NCBI GenBank assembly: GCA_903837555.1
Contig: CAILUV010000016.1
Coordinates: forward strand, 1 to 64,000
Direction of reading: 5' to 3'
DNA length: 64,000 nt
Source of the DNA: an uncultured Alphaproteobacteria bacterium
Lineage (GTDB): Bacteria; Pseudomonadota; Alphaproteobacteria; Micropepsales; Micropepsaceae
Shown here: one piece after another, positions 33,982 to 42,293 of the stretch
How the letters are laid out: the number at the start of each line of letters is the position of its first letter
Position numbering within the stretch: position 1 is the stretch's first letter
Position numbers and translations under genes: made by a program
Notes under the pieces: generated by a model
The model's input: the letters and a program-made list of their open reading frames with translations, nothing else
What the model was told of the DNA's origin: nothing
Database searches by the model: none

Positions 33982-34940
33982 GACGAGGCCCACTTGCGGG
34001 TGTGAACGCCGAGCGAGGTCGCGCGCCGCGACTTGGCCGCCGCCACCAGCGTCAGCCAGTTGGCGAACAGCCGCCCGGTATGCAGCCGCCAGGATTGCAG
34101 CGGCAAGGCCTGGGATACGATCTCGCCGGCGCGGGCCAGATCGGCGCCCGCCTCGGCCAGCCGGTTTTCGGTGGCGCGGTCGAAATAGTTTTCCGGCACA
34201 GCGGGAGGCTCGGGCGTCTCGCCGCCATGGAAGCGTTCCAGGTCGCGCAGATATTCGCGGCCCAGCGTGGCGCCGTCATATTCGGGATGGCCCTGCAGGA
34301 AGACGAAGCGGCTGCGGCCCGCCGGTTCGCGGGTAAAGCTGTCGACCTGGCCGTTGGCCAGCCGCGACAGAACGCGATAGTTGCCCAGATCTTCTTCGGG
34401 AATGTCGTGGCTGCGGCCATGCGGCACCGGCATGGTCAGGGTCTGGCTGAAGAACAGTGGGTCGTCTTCCACCCGCATCGCGGGAAACACGCCTGCCAGC
34501 TTGCGCGGCAAAGCGCGCGCCGCAATACCGTCCAGGTGCAGCACCGCAGCCTGCGCCGCCGGGCCGGAAAAAATTGTGGAGAGTGTGCCGGTTTCGGCCC
34601 AGTCGATGAGTTGCGTCAGTTCCTGCCAGTGGGGTTGCAGGCGCGGATCGCCCTCGCCGGCGCCGGTCACGATCAAGGCGTCGATACTGGCGGCCTGCAG
34701 GAACTCGGCGTCATCATAGAAACCGTCCATGCGCGAACGCGCCTGTTCGCTGCGCGCGATGCCGCGAAACGAAAACAGCCGCAAGCGCACGTCCAGCGCG
34801 CCGGCGGAATCCTTCAGCAGCTTGGCGAATTGCAGCTCGGTGGCGCGCATGTCGGCGTCGGGCATGTTGTTGACCAGACCCACATGCACGGCCGTGCGAT
34901 TGTGACGCCCGCCCAGCAGAAAATTCTCAACCCGGCTCAT
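33978..34940 (-). CDS. MetA-family homologue lacking the catalytic cysteine
   Basis: A 320-residue homologue of homoserine O-succinyl/acetyltransferase. It keeps the family pattern: HVGLVNNMPDADMRATELQF near residue 19, DALIVTGAGEGDPRLQPHW, VLHLDGIAARALPRKLAGVF and the His-Glu motif FLQGHPEYDGATLGREYLRDLERF. The nucleophile region, normally SCLAAHAA in alphaproteobacterial members, reads FSGPAAQAA, so the catalytic Cys is replaced by Gly126, and the whole protein contains no cysteine. It can hardly work by the usual acyl-cysteine mechanism. It may be a repurposed binding protein or use a different chemistry. The 3' end overlaps the TPR-oxygenase gene by four bases, and it is divergent from the thiamine diphosphate enzyme. 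Confidence 0.8.
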   Translation of the reverse strand: MSRVENFLLGGRHNRTAVHVGLVNNMPDADMRATELQFAKLLKDSAGALDVRLRLFSFRGIARSEQARSRMDGFYDDAEFLQAASIDALIVTGAGEGDPRLQPHWQELTQLIDWAETGTLSTIFSGPAAQAAVLHLDGIAARALPRKLAGVFPAMRVEDDPLFFSQTLTMPVPHGRSHDIPEEDLGNYRVLSRLANGQVDSFTREPAGRSRFVFLQGHPEYDGATLGREYLRDLERFHGGETPEPPAVPENYFDRATENRLAEAGADLARAGEIVSQALPLQSWRLHTGRLFANWLTLVAAAKSRRATSLGVHTRKWASS

Positions 34941-35074
34941 CGCGTATCCCCATGAACGGGCGGAATTTTAGGCGCGTTGGATTAACAAACTGTCGGCGCA
35001 ATGCAGGAGCGATGGCGCGTTTCAATCTGGGACAAGGCCGCGCTATCATGCGTAGGTTCCAACGGAAACGCCGC

Positions 35075-36754
35075 ATGACATCGCAAACTTCTGGGCACGC
35101 TTCTGGTCGCACCGCCGCGCAGGTTCTGGTCCGGCAACTTCGCATCCAGGGCGTGACCCGCGTCTTCTGCGTGCCGGGTGAATCCTATCTGGCGGTGCTG
35201 GATGCGCTCAAGGACAGCGGCATCGAGATCATCATCTGTCGCAACGAAGGCGGCGCGGCGATGATGGCCGAATCCCATGGCAAGGTAACGGGCCGCCCCG
35301 GCATCTGTTTCGTCACGCGCGGCCCCGGCGCCACCAACGCGTCCGGCGGCATCCATATCGCCCAGCAGGATTCCACGCCCCTGATCCTGTTTGCCGGTCA
35401 GGTCGAAAGTTACAACCGTGGCCGGGGCGCGTTCCAGGAGCTGGATTTTGCGGCCGTGTTCGGCAGCATGACCAAGTTCACCGCCGAGATCGACGATCCG
35501 GACACGGTGGCCGATCACGTCACCCGCGCTTTCACCGAAGCGATGAACGGGCGGCCCGGCCCGGTGGTGCTGGCGCTGCCGCACGACATGCTGTCGCGGC
35601 CCTCCAACGCCCCTGATGGCGCATATGTCGAAGCTCCGGAGATAGCGCCGGGCGCCCCGCAGCTTGAACAGTTGCAGGCGCTGCTGGCGCAGGCGCAGCG
35701 GCCCATGCTGCTGCTGGGCGGTTCACGCTGGGACCAGGAGGCCTGCGATGCGATCAGGACATTCGCGGAAGCTTTCGGCATTCCGGTCGCCACCGGGTTT
35801 CGCCGGGCACATCTGTTCGACGCCACGCACCCCAATTATGCCGGCGACCTGGGCCTTGGCCCCAATCCCAAACTGCTGGCGCGCTTCAAGGCCAGTGATC
35901 TGGTGATTGTCGCGGGTGGGCGGCCCAATGAATTGACCCAGCAGAGCTACACGCTGTTCGACCTGCCGACGCCGCAGATGAAGACGGTGCATCTGTATCC
36001 GGGACAAGAAGAGATCGGCCAGGTGTGGCAGCCGCATCTGGGTATTCATGCCAGCCCGCGCGCCTTTGCCCCCGCGCTGGCGGCGCTGAAGCCCAATGCC
36101 CACAACCGCGACGTGCGCGCGGCGCGGCAGGATTATCTCGACTGGTCGGACCAGCCGACGCCACAGCCCGGCGCGGTAAATCTCAGCGAGATCATGATCT
36201 GGCTGCGCGGCCATCTGCCCGCCGACGCCACGCTGACCAACGGCGCGGGCAATTACGCCGCCTGGATTCACCGCTTCTACCGCTTCCGCCGTTTCGCCAC
36301 CCAGGTGGCGCCGATCAGCGGCTTTATGGGCTTTGGGCTTCCCGCCGCCGTGGCGATCAAGTGCCTGTATCCGCAGCGCCCGGCGATCGTGCTGGCGGGC
36401 GATGGCGACTTTCTGATGACGGGTCAGGAATTCGCCACCGCCATGCAGTACCGCCTGCCCATCATCGTGATCGTTTATGACAATGGCTGTTACGGCACCA
36501 TCCGCATGCATCAGGAGCGCGAATATCCGGGGCGTGTGTCCGGCACCGAGCTGGTCAATCCTGACTTCGCCGCCATGGCGCGCAGCTTTGGCGGTTTCGG
36601 CGCGACGGTGGAGAAGACGGAGGATTTCGCGCCCGCCTTCGCGAAAGCGGAAGCCTCAGGCCTGCCGTCGATCATTCACGTGAAATATGATGCCGAAGGC
36701 ATTACGCCGGCCACTACGCTGAGCGCGATCCGGGAGAAAGCACTGAAGGGCTAG
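35075..36754 (+). CDS. Thiamine diphosphate enzyme, acetolactate synthase large-subunit type
   Basis: A 559-residue three-domain thiamine diphosphate enzyme. The catalytic Glu is in CRNEGGAAMMAESHGKVTG, followed by FVTRGPGATNASGGIHIAQQD. The cofactor motif GDG...N is VLAGDGDFLMTGQEF to VYDNGCYGTIRM. It resembles acetolactate synthase, but there is no small regulatory subunit gene nearby, so it may be another 2-oxoacid decarboxylase/ligase of that family. ATG at 35075 with GGAAACG upstream is chosen; an ATG at 35048 or earlier would add basic residues of low-complexity character. It is divergent from the MetA-like gene and its end overlaps the deacetylase gene by four bases. Confidence 0.85.
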   Translation: MTSQTSGHASGRTAAQVLVRQLRIQGVTRVFCVPGESYLAVLDALKDSGIEIIICRNEGGAAMMAESHGKVTGRPGICFVTRGPGATNASGGIHIAQQDSTPLILFAGQVESYNRGRGAFQELDFAAVFGSMTKFTAEIDDPDTVADHVTRAFTEAMNGRPGPVVLALPHDMLSRPSNAPDGAYVEAPEIAPGAPQLEQLQALLAQAQRPMLLLGGSRWDQEACDAIRTFAEAFGIPVATGFRRAHLFDATHPNYAGDLGLGPNPKLLARFKASDLVIVAGGRPNELTQQSYTLFDLPTPQMKTVHLYPGQEEIGQVWQPHLGIHASPRAFAPALAALKPNAHNRDVRAARQDYLDWSDQPTPQPGAVNLSEIMIWLRGHLPADATLTNGAGNYAAWIHRFYRFRRFATQVAPISGFMGFGLPAAVAIKCLYPQRPAIVLAGDGDFLMTGQEFATAMQYRLPIIVIVYDNGCYGTIRMHQEREYPGRVSGTELVNPDFAAMARSFGGFGATVEKTEDFAPAFAKAEASGLPSIIHVKYDAEGITPATTLSAIREKALKG

Positions 36755-37491
36755 TGACCCAGCGCTACGGGCAAAGCTTCTTTCACCGGCAGCACGTCGA
36801 TGCGCGCCGCTTTCAGGCGCGACAGCGCCCAGTCCAGCATCTGCGGCGTCGAGCCGTACAGGCCCGGATTGTCGGACACGCCATGGGTATAAAGGATCAG
36901 CCAGCCGTGATCGTGCAGCGCGCGCCCGATCGCATCCTGGATTCGGCCCTCGTCCCACAGCCGTGTTTCCAGCGAGATGACGTCGAGCTGCGCCAGGTCC
37001 ACCCGGCCGATATTGATGCCTTCATGGGTGCCGCGCAGGGATGAGAAGTGCGCTGCCTGCGACTGCTTGCTGCGCGGGCTGACGCGCCCGAACGGATAGG
37101 CATAGCTGGCGGGCGCGGCGCCGTTCAGAAACGGCTGGAGGAATTCGCGGTTGCGCTCTGCATCCTTTGCCAGATCGTCCGGCGCGAAGTCGGATACCGG
37201 CTGATGCGCGAAACCGTGACAGCCGATCTCGTGTCCCGCCGCCGCCAGTTCCGTCAGATCCTGTGCATCGTAGAAGCGCGTGCCATCCACGGTCTGGCCG
37301 CAGAAGCTCCCACCCGTATAATAAGTGCCGCGCACCCCGTGCCGCGCCAGCACCGGGCCGCCCAGGGTCCAGGCCGATTTGGGGAAATCGTCGAAGCTGA
37401 TGCTGGCAACCGGCCGGCGCCCGGCCAGCTTGGCGGGTCGCACCCGGATATGGCGTCCGATCAGGCTGGCGAGCTGGGTTTTCAGGCGCAT
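36751..37491 (-). CDS. Polysaccharide deacetylase family protein (NodB fold)
   Basis: A 246-residue NodB-type protein, probably a metal-dependent deacetylase. The catalytic/metal motif SISFDDFPKSAW is near residue 31, the HxxxH motif is GCHGFAHQP near residue 90, and YAYPFGRVSP and ILYTHGVSD complete the site. There is no obvious signal peptide, so a cytoplasmic or membrane-edge role is likely; the substrate is unknown. It is convergent with the thiamine diphosphate enzyme and divergent from the PadR regulator. Confidence 0.82.
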   Translation of the reverse strand: MRLKTQLASLIGRHIRVRPAKLAGRRPVASISFDDFPKSAWTLGGPVLARHGVRGTYYTGGSFCGQTVDGTRFYDAQDLTELAAAGHEIGCHGFAHQPVSDFAPDDLAKDAERNREFLQPFLNGAAPASYAYPFGRVSPRSKQSQAAHFSSLRGTHEGINIGRVDLAQLDVISLETRLWDEGRIQDAIGRALHDHGWLILYTHGVSDNPGLYGSTPQMLDWALSRLKAARIDVLPVKEALPVALGH

Positions 37492-37538
37492 GGCGGGTTT
37501 TTACGCCCCAAAGCCTTAAGCCGGGGTAAGGGAGCTAC

Positions 37539-37566
37539 TACCTTGCATCACAAGGTATCGTGTGAT
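37539..37566. promoter_or_regulatory. Putative PadR operator (overlapping dyads)
   Basis: TACCTTG (37539-37545) and CAAGGTA (37551-37557) form a perfect dyad with a five-base spacer, and ATCACA (37547-37552) with TGTGAT (37561-37566) forms a second overlapping one. The TACCTTG-N5-CAAGGTA form resembles operators of PadR-family repressors, and the site lies 13 bases before the padR start, so autoregulation of the four-gene unit is likely. Confidence 0.6.
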
Positions 37567-37578
37567 AGGTAATAGATC

Positions 37579-37905
37579 ATGGCCGAGTCGCTACAGATTC
37601 AGTTGAAAAAAGGCGTGTTGGAGATGTGCGTGCTGGCGCTGCTCTCCAAGGGCGACAACTATGCTTATGACATCGCCAGCCGCATGGCCGACGCGGTGGG
37701 CATGGGCGAAGGCACCATCTATCCGCTGATGCGCCGGATGCAGAATGACGGGCTGGTCACGACCTACCTGCAGGAATCCGGCAGCGGCCCGCCGCGCAAA
37801 TATTACAAGCTCACCAAGGCCGGGGCGACTGCCCTGAAGGCCCAGATATCAGACTGGCTCGCCTTCGAAACCGCGGTGCGGAAAATTCTGGGGGAGGTCA
37901 TATGA
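37579..37905 (+). CDS. PadR family transcriptional regulator
   Basis: A 108-residue winged-helix repressor: QLKKGVLEMCVLALLSKGDNYAYDIASRM, then the recognition region MGEGTIYPLMRRMQNDGLVTTYL and the wing GSGPPRKYYKLTKAG. It is of the short PadR type that is usually followed by a DUF1700 membrane protein, as here with a four-base ATGA overlap. It most likely represses its own operon through the dyad just upstream. The inducing signal is unknown. Confidence 0.93.
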   Translation: MAESLQIQLKKGVLEMCVLALLSKGDNYAYDIASRMADAVGMGEGTIYPLMRRMQNDGLVTTYLQESGSGPPRKYYKLTKAGATALKAQISDWLAFETAVRKILGEVI

Positions 37906-38474
37906 ACCGCGCGAATTTCCTGGCGCAACTGCGGGCGGGCCTGTCGGGCCTGCACCAGAGCGACATCAACGACGTCATCGCCGATTATGAATCCCATTTC
38001 GCCGACGGCGTCGCCGACGGACGCACGGAGGATGAAGTCGCCGCTGCGCTGGGCGATCCGGCACGGCTGGCGCGCGAACTGCGCGCCGAGATCGGCTTCA
38101 AGCGCTGGGAGCAGGAGCGCAGCGCCGGCAACTTCTTCGGCGTGGTGCTGGCGCTGATCGGCCTGGCCACCATCGATATCCTGTTCCTGTTGCCCATTCT
38201 GGGCATGATGCTGGCCGTCTTCTTCGGCGTCACGCTTGTTTGCGTCGGCTGCGTGATCGGGGGCGGCATCCTACTGGGCAACCTGATGCTGGGCGGCGAC
38301 GGCCTGATGATGGGCAACCAGACGCTGCAGATGCTGACCAGCATCGGCCTGCTCAGCGGCGGCATCGGCGGCGGCGCGCTGCTGCTGCTGGTTCTGGACT
38401 GGGTGGCGCGCGGCCTCATCAAATATGCCCGGCTGCATTTCCGTCTCTTCAAATCCGCCAACGATTCCATCTGA
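37902..38474 (+). CDS. DUF1700 (HAAS domain) membrane protein
   Basis: A 190-residue protein. The N-terminal cytoplasmic helical domain, FLAQLRAGLSGLHQSDINDVIADYESHFADG and AALGDPARLARELRAE, is the DUF1700/HAAS signature. About three transmembrane segments follow (residues 80-180, with glycine-rich LGNLMLGG and GGIGGGALLLLVL). PadR-DUF1700 pairs are widespread and are thought to act in envelope-linked sensing, with the HAAS domain as a signalling module; no ligand is known. It overlaps padR by four bases and precedes the two GIN-domain genes by 11 bases. Confidence 0.88.
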   Translation: MNRANFLAQLRAGLSGLHQSDINDVIADYESHFADGVADGRTEDEVAAALGDPARLARELRAEIGFKRWEQERSAGNFFGVVLALIGLATIDILFLLPILGMMLAVFFGVTLVCVGCVIGGGILLGNLMLGGDGLMMGNQTLQMLTSIGLLSGGIGGGALLLLVLDWVARGLIKYARLHFRLFKSANDSI

Positions 38475-38485
38475 GGATCAGACCC

Positions 38486-39247
38486 ATGGTGCACAAGCTC
38501 GCAATCGTCGCTTTCTCCGGCCTGGTAATTTCGGCTGTCGCCATGGGCGCGGCTGCCGCCATCGGCGCGCGGGAATTCGGCGCGAACTTTGAAGGGATGG
38601 ATTTTTCCAACTGGGGCGGCGACCGTCCGCGCTGCGAACGCGTGGCCGGCGACACGTCTGGCAGAACCGCTTCAAATGGCAGCCGCACCCTGAATTGGGA
38701 CGGCAGCGACCATGTCTCGCTGAACGTGCCGGCCACGGCACGCTATGTCCCCAACGGTTCCAAACAGTGGCATATAAGCGGCGATCCCGACGTGGTGGCG
38801 CATGTGCGCGTGCGTGACGGACGCATCGAACTGAACTGCCGCGGCCGCTGGAGCGACGACGCGCTGCAGATCACCCTGCCCGGTACGCGCATGGAAAAGT
38901 TCAGCATCGCGGGCAGCGGCAAGCTGGAACTGGAAAATCTCGACCAGCAGGACCTGAAGGTTTCGATCGCCGGGTCGGGCAGCATCAAGGCCAGCGGCAA
39001 GGTCAAGGACCTGGAAGTGGCCATCGCCGGGTCGGGTGATGTCGATATGGGCCGCGTGGCTTCGGAAGATGTTTCGGTGCGGATCGCAGGCAGCGGTAAT
39101 GCCGACATCGCGCCGCGCGGCGAAGCCAAAATCCGCATTGCCGGTTCGGGCGACGTCAATTTGCACAGCAATCCGCGCAACGTCGAAACTCGCATCGCCG
39201 GGTCGGGCCGCATCCACAATGTCGCCGCCAGCGGCGACAATATCTAA
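38486..39247 (+). CDS. GIN domain (DUF2807) envelope protein, copy 1
   Basis: A 253-residue exported protein with an N-terminal hydrophobic segment (residues 5-27) acting as signal or anchor. Residues about 90-250 form a right-handed beta-helix-type DUF2807 'head GIN' domain, visible as a repeat of IAGSG about every 19-25 residues (eight occurrences in the second half). A cysteine pair (PRCERV and ELNCRGRW) may form a disulfide. Function is unknown; in PadR-DUF1700 operons such proteins are usually the terminal envelope effector. The ATG is at 38486. Confidence 0.82.
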   Translation: MVHKLAIVAFSGLVISAVAMGAAAAIGAREFGANFEGMDFSNWGGDRPRCERVAGDTSGRTASNGSRTLNWDGSDHVSLNVPATARYVPNGSKQWHISGDPDVVAHVRVRDGRIELNCRGRWSDDALQITLPGTRMEKFSIAGSGKLELENLDQQDLKVSIAGSGSIKASGKVKDLEVAIAGSGDVDMGRVASEDVSVRIAGSGNADIAPRGEAKIRIAGSGDVNLHSNPRNVETRIAGSGRIHNVAASGDNI

Positions 39248-39265
39248 CGCGCCGGGAGAGTTTCG

Positions 39266-39979
39266 ATGGGCCGCAAACTTGCCGTGATTGCCATTCTCGG
39301 GATTGGCGTGTCCGTGGTGTGCATGGGCGCGGCCGCCGCCATCGGCGGCAGCGTGCTGGACATGGATTTTCTCGCTTTCGGCGACGGGCCGCGCTGCAAG
39401 ATGAGCCCGGCCGCAACCGCGCGCGAACGCACCTTGGAATGGGATGGCAGCGATCATGTCGGCCTGTCGCTGCGCGGCCATGCCCGCTACCGGCCCGGCA
39501 CCGATAACCGCGTGCATGTCAGCGGCGATCCGCAGGTGGTGGCGCGCCTGGAGATCCGCGACGGCGCCATAGAGCTGGATTGCCGGGGCTGGGGCAGCCG
39601 CACCAAGGACCTGGAAATCACCCTGCCGGGGCGCACCTTCAAGCGTTTTGAAATCGCCGGCACCGGCAAGCTGACGCTGGATGCGCTGGACCAGCAGAAC
39701 CTGAAAGTCGAGATGGCCGGCATCGCCAAGGTCGAGGCCAATGGCAAGGTTGAGGATCTGAATATCGAAATGGCGGGCGTTGGCCATGCCGATTTCGCCA
39801 GGGTTTCCGGCAGCGAGGCGCGGGTCGAACTGGCGGGCGTCGGCAAGGCGGATATCGCGCCCATTGACGAAGCCCATATCGAGATCGCGGGGCCTGGTGA
39901 AGTGCGCCTGCATACCAATCCCAAAAAGTTGGACAGCGAAATCTCCGGCCCCGGCCGCATCCGCAATCTCGGCGATTAA
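39266..39979 (+). CDS. GIN domain (DUF2807) envelope protein, copy 2
   Basis: A 237-residue paralogue of the preceding gene, 18 bases downstream. N-terminal helix, WDGSDHV motif, cysteine pair (PRCKMS and ELDCRGWG), LDQQNLKV and the C-terminal HTNPKKLDSEISGPGRIRN all align with copy 1. The IAGSG repeat has drifted to IAGTG, MAGIA, MAGVG, LAGVG, IAGPG and ISGPG. The pair therefore arose by tandem duplication and then diverged, perhaps to form a two-component surface structure. Confidence 0.82.
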   Translation: MGRKLAVIAILGIGVSVVCMGAAAAIGGSVLDMDFLAFGDGPRCKMSPAATARERTLEWDGSDHVGLSLRGHARYRPGTDNRVHVSGDPQVVARLEIRDGAIELDCRGWGSRTKDLEITLPGRTFKRFEIAGTGKLTLDALDQQNLKVEMAGIAKVEANGKVEDLNIEMAGVGHADFARVSGSEARVELAGVGKADIAPIDEAHIEIAGPGEVRLHTNPKKLDSEISGPGRIRNLGD

Positions 39980-40017
39980 CTCGACAAATCCGCGGCGGGG
40001 GCCTATGTCCCGGCCCC

Positions 40018-41052
40018 ATGTCCGCCAGCCTCAAAATCGGTGATGTCACCATTCCCGGCCGGGTTCTGACCGCGCCGATGACGGGCGTTTCGGACCTGCC
40101 CTTCCGGCGCATCGCCAGCAAGTACGGCGCGCCCTATGTAGCGACCGAGATGGTGGCCTGTGACAGCTTCGCGCGTGGCCGCCCCGATGTCGTGCGCCGC
40201 GCCGCGATTGGCGACGGACTTCCACTGATGGTGATCCAGCTTGTCGGCCGCACGCCGGAATGGATTTCCAGAGGCGCTAAGCTGGCGGAAGAGGCCGGCG
40301 CCGACATCATCGACTTCAACATGGGCTGTCCCGCCAAGGAAGTAACCGGCGCGCTGTCGGGTTCGGCGCTGATGCGCGAACCCGAGCTGGCGGCGCGGTT
40401 GATCGAGGCTGCGGTGAACGGCACGTCGCGCCCCGTGACGTTGAAAATGCGCCTGGGCTGGGACGATCAGAATCGCAACGCGCCGCAGATCGCCGCGATG
40501 GCTGAACAGTTGGGCGTCAAAGCCATCACCGTGCATGGCCGCACCCGTCAGCAATTCTATAAAGGCCAGGCCGACTGGCGTGCTGTCGCCGAAGTGAAAA
40601 AAGCCACGCGGCTTCCCGTGATCGTGAACGGTGACATCATGGATGCGGCGTCGGCCCGCGCCGCGCTAGCCCAGTCGGGCGCCGATGCGGTGATGATCGG
40701 GCGCGGCGCCTATGGCCGTCCCTGGATCGCTGCGGCGCTGGACCGCGCCCTGAATGACGGCGCTGAAATGTCAGAGCCCGATGCTGCCTCCCGTTTGGGC
40801 ATTGCGCTTGAACATTTTACAGACACGCTGCGCTTCTATGGCGACGCGCTGGGGCTGAAGGTCTTCCGCAAACACTTGGGATGGTATGTCGAACAGGCAT
40901 CCATACCGGCTGATCCGCAGCAAAGGCGCGCGCACAAGGCCCGTTTGTGTCAAATTGACCATGCGAAGGATTTGGAATCGGCTTTAACCGAGCTGTGGAC
41001 TCCACTTTCTTTTTCGCGCGCCCTTCCCTTTTTTGCACCTGCACATATCTAA
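40018..41052 (+). CDS. dusB: tRNA-dihydrouridine synthase DusB
   Basis: A 344-residue FMN-dependent reductase that makes dihydrouridine in tRNA. The TIM barrel opens with TAPMTGVSDLPFRRIASKYGA, carries the catalytic cysteine in FNMGCPAKEVTG with GSALMRE following, and the FMN-binding ITVHGRTRQQFYKGQADW and VIVNGDIMDA. These are DusB rather than DusA features. It lies alone, 38 bases after the second GIN gene; the usual alphaproteobacterial ntrBC neighbours are absent. Confidence 0.9.
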   Translation: MSASLKIGDVTIPGRVLTAPMTGVSDLPFRRIASKYGAPYVATEMVACDSFARGRPDVVRRAAIGDGLPLMVIQLVGRTPEWISRGAKLAEEAGADIIDFNMGCPAKEVTGALSGSALMREPELAARLIEAAVNGTSRPVTLKMRLGWDDQNRNAPQIAAMAEQLGVKAITVHGRTRQQFYKGQADWRAVAEVKKATRLPVIVNGDIMDAASARAALAQSGADAVMIGRGAYGRPWIAAALDRALNDGAEMSEPDAASRLGIALEHFTDTLRFYGDALGLKVFRKHLGWYVEQASIPADPQQRRAHKARLCQIDHAKDLESALTELWTPLSFSRALPFFAPAHI

Positions 41053-41153
41053 GGGCCGCCGGCGGCATTACGCTGGGGGACGTTATTTATTGATGGATGT
41101 CTGTTAGGGCACTGCCCGTTCGTCATCTGACAAAGCAGCTATTGGGGACTTGC

Positions 41154-42293
41154 ATGTCGTCGCGCCTTTTCCTTTTCGCCCTGGCCTCTTCTCTCGCGCT
41201 GGCCGGATGCGGTGAAGCCCCGCAGCAGCAGATGCCGCCACCATCCGTCGGCGTGATAACGATCAAGGAAACCCCGGTGGCGCTGACCACCGAACTGCCC
41301 GGCCGCACCAGCCCCTATGCGGTGTCGGAAATCCGTCCGCAGATCACCGGCATCGTGAAGGCGCGCCTGTTCGTCGAAGGCTCGGCCGTCAAGGCCGGCC
41401 AGGCGCTCTACCAGATCGATCCCGCGCCATATGAAGCGGCCTATGCCGCCGCTGCCGCGACCCTGGCCGCCGCCAAGACCCGCGCGGACCGCTTCGCAAT
41501 CCTGCTGAAGGAAAACGCCGTTGCGCCCCAGGCCAACGACGATGCCCGCGCCACCTATCTGCAGGCCAAGGCGCAGGCCGATGCCGCGCGCATCAATCTC
41601 AATTACACCCGCATCACCTCGCCCATCTCGGGCCGCATCGGGGCATCCAGCGTGACCGTCGGCGCGCTGGTGACGGCGCAGCAGCCCACCGCGCTCACCA
41701 CCGTCTCCACGCTTGATCCCATTTATGTCGATGTCGACCAATCGAGCTCCGAACTGGTGGCGCTGCGCCGCGCCGCCCAGGCGGGCACTCTCAGCGAAGG
41801 CGGCACCGCCGTTGTGAAGCTGAAGCTGGAAGACGGCAGCGATTATGCCCATGAAGGCAAGCTGCAGTTCACCGACGTCACGGTTGATCCTTCGACCGGC
41901 GCGGTGCGCCTGCGCGCCATCTTCCCCAATCCGGAAGGCCTGCTGCTGCCCGGCCTGTATGTCCGCGCCACGGTCACGCAAGGCACCGACCCGCACGGCA
42001 TTCTGGCGCCGCAGCAGGGCGTGGGCCGCAACGCCAAGGGCGAACCCACCGCGCTGGTGGTGGACGCCAAGAATTTCGCCCGCCTGCGCGTGCTGAAGAC
42101 CGGCCGCTCGATCGGTGGCGACTGGCAAGTGCTGGAAGGTCTGAAGGTTGGCGACCGCGTTATCGTGGAAGGTCTGCAGCGCGTGCAGCCCGACATGCCG
42201 GTGTCGCCGCGGCCGATGGGCGCTGCACCCGCGACCCCTGCCGGCGCGCCTTCTGGAGCTTCTGGCGCCCAGCCCAAGCCGGCGGCCCACTAA
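41154..42293 (+). CDS. RND efflux periplasmic adaptor lipoprotein (AcrA type)
   Basis: A 379-residue membrane-fusion protein. A lipobox ALAGCG places the lipidated Cys near residue 19. It has the lipoyl halves (GRTSPYAVSEIRPQITGIV and LNYTRITSPISGRIG) flanking an alpha-helical hairpin, then barrel and membrane-proximal domains ending in GDRVIVEGLQRVQPDMPV. The C-terminal 30 residues are low-complexity Pro/Ala. GGGGA precedes the ATG at 41154. The permease gene starts on the base after the stop codon, so the two are one operon. No outer-membrane channel gene or local regulator is seen. Confidence 0.92.
   Translation: MSSRLFLFALASSLALAGCGEAPQQQMPPPSVGVITIKETPVALTTELPGRTSPYAVSEIRPQITGIVKARLFVEGSAVKAGQALYQIDPAPYEAAYAAAAATLAAAKTRADRFAILLKENAVAPQANDDARATYLQAKAQADAARINLNYTRITSPISGRIGASSVTVGALVTAQQPTALTTVSTLDPIYVDVDQSSSELVALRRAAQAGTLSEGGTAVVKLKLEDGSDYAHEGKLQFTDVTVDPSTGAVRLRAIFPNPEGLLLPGLYVRATVTQGTDPHGILAPQQGVGRNAKGEPTALVVDAKNFARLRVLKTGRSIGGDWQVLEGLKVGDRVIVEGLQRVQPDMPVSPRPMGAAPATPAGAPSGASGAQPKPAAH

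Noticed and set aside
34941-35074. SAM-II riboswitch in front of the MetA-like gene
   Set aside because: Alphaproteobacterial met genes can have one, but I do not see its conserved pseudoknot sequences in this short spacer.
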